Assembly (NCBI GenBank): GCA_040757055.1
Contig: JBFLXY010000011.1
Coordinates: forward strand, 1 to 64,000
Length of the DNA: 64,000 bases
Direction: 5' to 3'
From: JAJZRJ01 sp040757055
GTDB taxonomy: Bacteria > Desulfobacterota > Desulfobulbia > Desulfobulbales > Desulfurivibrionaceae
Below the pieces are notes generated by a model that saw only the letters and a program-made list of their open reading frames with translations, had not been told where the DNA came from and searched no databases. Shown piece by piece: positions 62,919 through 64,000 of this stretch. The translations under genes were made by a program, and so were the position numbers. Each line of letters begins with the position of its first letter. Positions within the stretch are counted from its first letter, which is position 1.

Positions 62919-64000
62919 CCATGAAACTGAACGTCGCCGACAACATCGCCACCCTGATTCCGTACCCGCCCGGCAAGCCTCTGGAGGAACTGGAGCGGGA
63001 ATACGGCATCACCGGCTCCATCAAGCTCGCCTCCAACGAAAATCCGCTGGGCCCCTCGCCCAAGGCGGTGGCCGCGATCAGCGCGAGCCTTGGCAATCTG
63101 CACCGCTATCCCGACGGCAGCTGCTACTATCTGGCCCAGGCCCTGGCGAAAAAAATCGGGGTGGACCCGGCGGAACTGGTCTTCGGCAACGGCTCCAACG
63201 AGATCATCGGCCTCCTCATCGCCGCCTTCCTGGCCCCGGGCCAGGAGGTGGTGACCAGCCACCCGACCTTCCTCGTCTATCAGAAGATGGTGCAGGCCCA
63301 GGGCGGGATCAACCGGGTGGTGCCGCTCCGCGACATGCGCCACGACCTCGATGCCATCCTGGCCGCGGTGACCGGCAAGACCCGCCTCATCTTTCTCGAC
63401 AACCCAAACAACCCGACGGGTACGGTCTTCACCGCCGCCGAGTTCGAGGCCTTCCTCGCCAGGGTGCCTGAGGGCGTGATCGTAGCCCTGGACGAGGCGT
63501 ATGTCGATTTCGTCGAGCCGGCCCTCCAGTTCGACGCCCGCAAATACCTCCGGCACAAGACCCCGGTGGTGGCCCTGCGCACCTTTTCCAAGGCCTATGG
63601 CCTGGCGGGCCTCCGGGTCGGCTACGGCATCATGCACCGGGAGATCGCCGATTATCTTCACCGGGTGCGCCAGCCCTTCAACGTGAACCAGCTGGCCCAG
63701 GTGGCGGCCCTGGCCGCTCTGGAGGATGACGACCACTATGAGAAGACCCTGCGGCTGACCCGCGAGGGCATGGCCTGGCTGGCTGCCGAGGTGGAAAAGT
63801 TCGGCTGCACCGCCTTTCCGAGTCAGACCAATTTTTTTCTCATCGACGTCAAGGGCGAGGGCAAGCAGCTTTACGAACGGATGCTCATGAAGGGGGTCAT
63901 TGTCCGGCCGATGCAGGCCTACGGCTATCCAACCTACATCCGCATCACCGTAGGGCTGCCCGAGGAAAACATCCGCTTCGTGAAAAGCCTTGGCGAAACG
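62915..64000 (+). CDS. hisC: Histidinol-phosphate aminotransferase (cut by the window end)
   Basis: 362 codons are seen with no stop before position 64000; the normal length is about 355-370, so only a short piece is missing. Fold type I PLP enzyme: KLASNENPLGPSP, NGSNEIIGLL, FLDNPNNPTGT, ALDEAYVDF, PLP-Lys in TFSKAYGLAGLRVGY, and the C-terminal Arg in YIRITVG. It makes histidinol phosphate in histidine synthesis. The ATG at 62915 overlaps the gatA stop; an ATG two codons on is possible. The GatA-HisC pairing is positional. Confidence 0.95.
   Translation, partial: MTMKLNVADNIATLIPYPPGKPLEELEREYGITGSIKLASNENPLGPSPKAVAAISASLGNLHRYPDGSCYYLAQALAKKIGVDPAELVFGNGSNEIIGLLIAAFLAPGQEVVTSHPTFLVYQKMVQAQGGINRVVPLRDMRHDLDAILAAVTGKTRLIFLDNPNNPTGTVFTAAEFEAFLARVPEGVIVALDEAYVDFVEPALQFDARKYLRHKTPVVALRTFSKAYGLAGLRVGYGIMHREIADYLHRVRQPFNVNQLAQVAALAALEDDDHYEKTLRLTREGMAWLAAEVEKFGCTAFPSQTNFFLIDVKGEGKQLYERMLMKGVIVRPMQAYGYPTYIRITVGLPEENIRFVKSLGET

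Noticed and set aside
1..64000. CRISPR array or cas genes
   Set aside because: No series of regularly spaced direct repeats and no Cas-like protein were seen on either strand.

Overview
The window is GC-rich (by eye, above 60 percent), densely coded bacterial chromosome. The gene content fits an anaerobic, sulfur-metabolising member of the former Deltaproteobacteria; Desulfobulbia-like is my best guess, not proven. It includes a siroheme sulfite/nitrite reductase-like ferredoxin protein, the arsenosugar-type glycosyltransferase pair, a GatC-GatA-HisC run, many two-component and c-di-GMP proteins, and a long radical-SAM fusion protein. Most genes look like ordinary core genes of one genome. 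The exception is a stretch of about 10.4 kb (10.5-20.9 kb) between thiC and mntP, with lower GC, different codon use and repeats.

Layout. 0-10.5 kb: tRNA-Arg(ACG), a siroheme/ferredoxin protein with a well-placed FNR-type box, a (p)ppGpp hydrolase-like RSH protein whose synthetase domain looks dead, rnr and a TrmJ-like methyltransferase, an MlaC-like exported protein behind a sigma54-like promoter, a MagIII-like DNA glycosylase and thiC. 10.5-20.9 kb, accessory island: vapBC and mazEF, each bracketed by copies of a diverged repeat; a four-gene module of 5-methylcytosine methyltransferase, NurA-like nuclease, HerA-like translocase and Vsr endonuclease; then a Panacea-type toxin-antitoxin pair with a textbook self-regulated promoter, bracketed by two decayed copies of the start of an HNH endonuclease gene. 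20.9-34.5 kb: mntP, an unlisted-looking small Cys-rich protein, a Crp/Fnr regulator and a phosphopantetheinyl transferase in one operon; cvpA; two glycosyltransferases; UPF0280; acetolactate synthase; several signalling proteins, including a kinase, a REC-TPR and a zinc-knuckle membrane protein in a row. 34.6-44.6 kb: guaBA, ppx, a YciO-type protein, rpsA-sppA-HU/IHF, a diguanylate cyclase, a NUDIX hydrolase and a HAD phosphatase. 44.9-64 kb: a nitronate monooxygenase-like protein, pcnB, bioB-bioF, an HD-GYP protein, three consecutive exported proteins, mutM, a TVP38 protein behind a roughly 1050-residue radical SAM/ArsM-like/DUF5714 fusion, folate cyclo-ligase, a deacetylase-like protein, an HD-GYP response regulator, gatC, gatA and the start of hisC, which runs off the window.

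How the genes work together. The island looks like a defence and stability hotspot: methylation (MTase), mismatch or nick processing (Vsr), and a nuclease/translocase pair (NurA-HerA) that could be the effector, surrounded by three addiction modules. Outside the island, two diguanylate cyclases and two HD-GYP proteins make c-di-GMP turnover a recurring theme. Two clusters touch arsenic-type or unknown natural-product chemistry: the glycosyltransferase pair near 24 kb and the radical SAM fusion near 56 kb. All function calls come from reading motifs and family patterns by eye. No database search was run, and promoter calls are consensus matches only.
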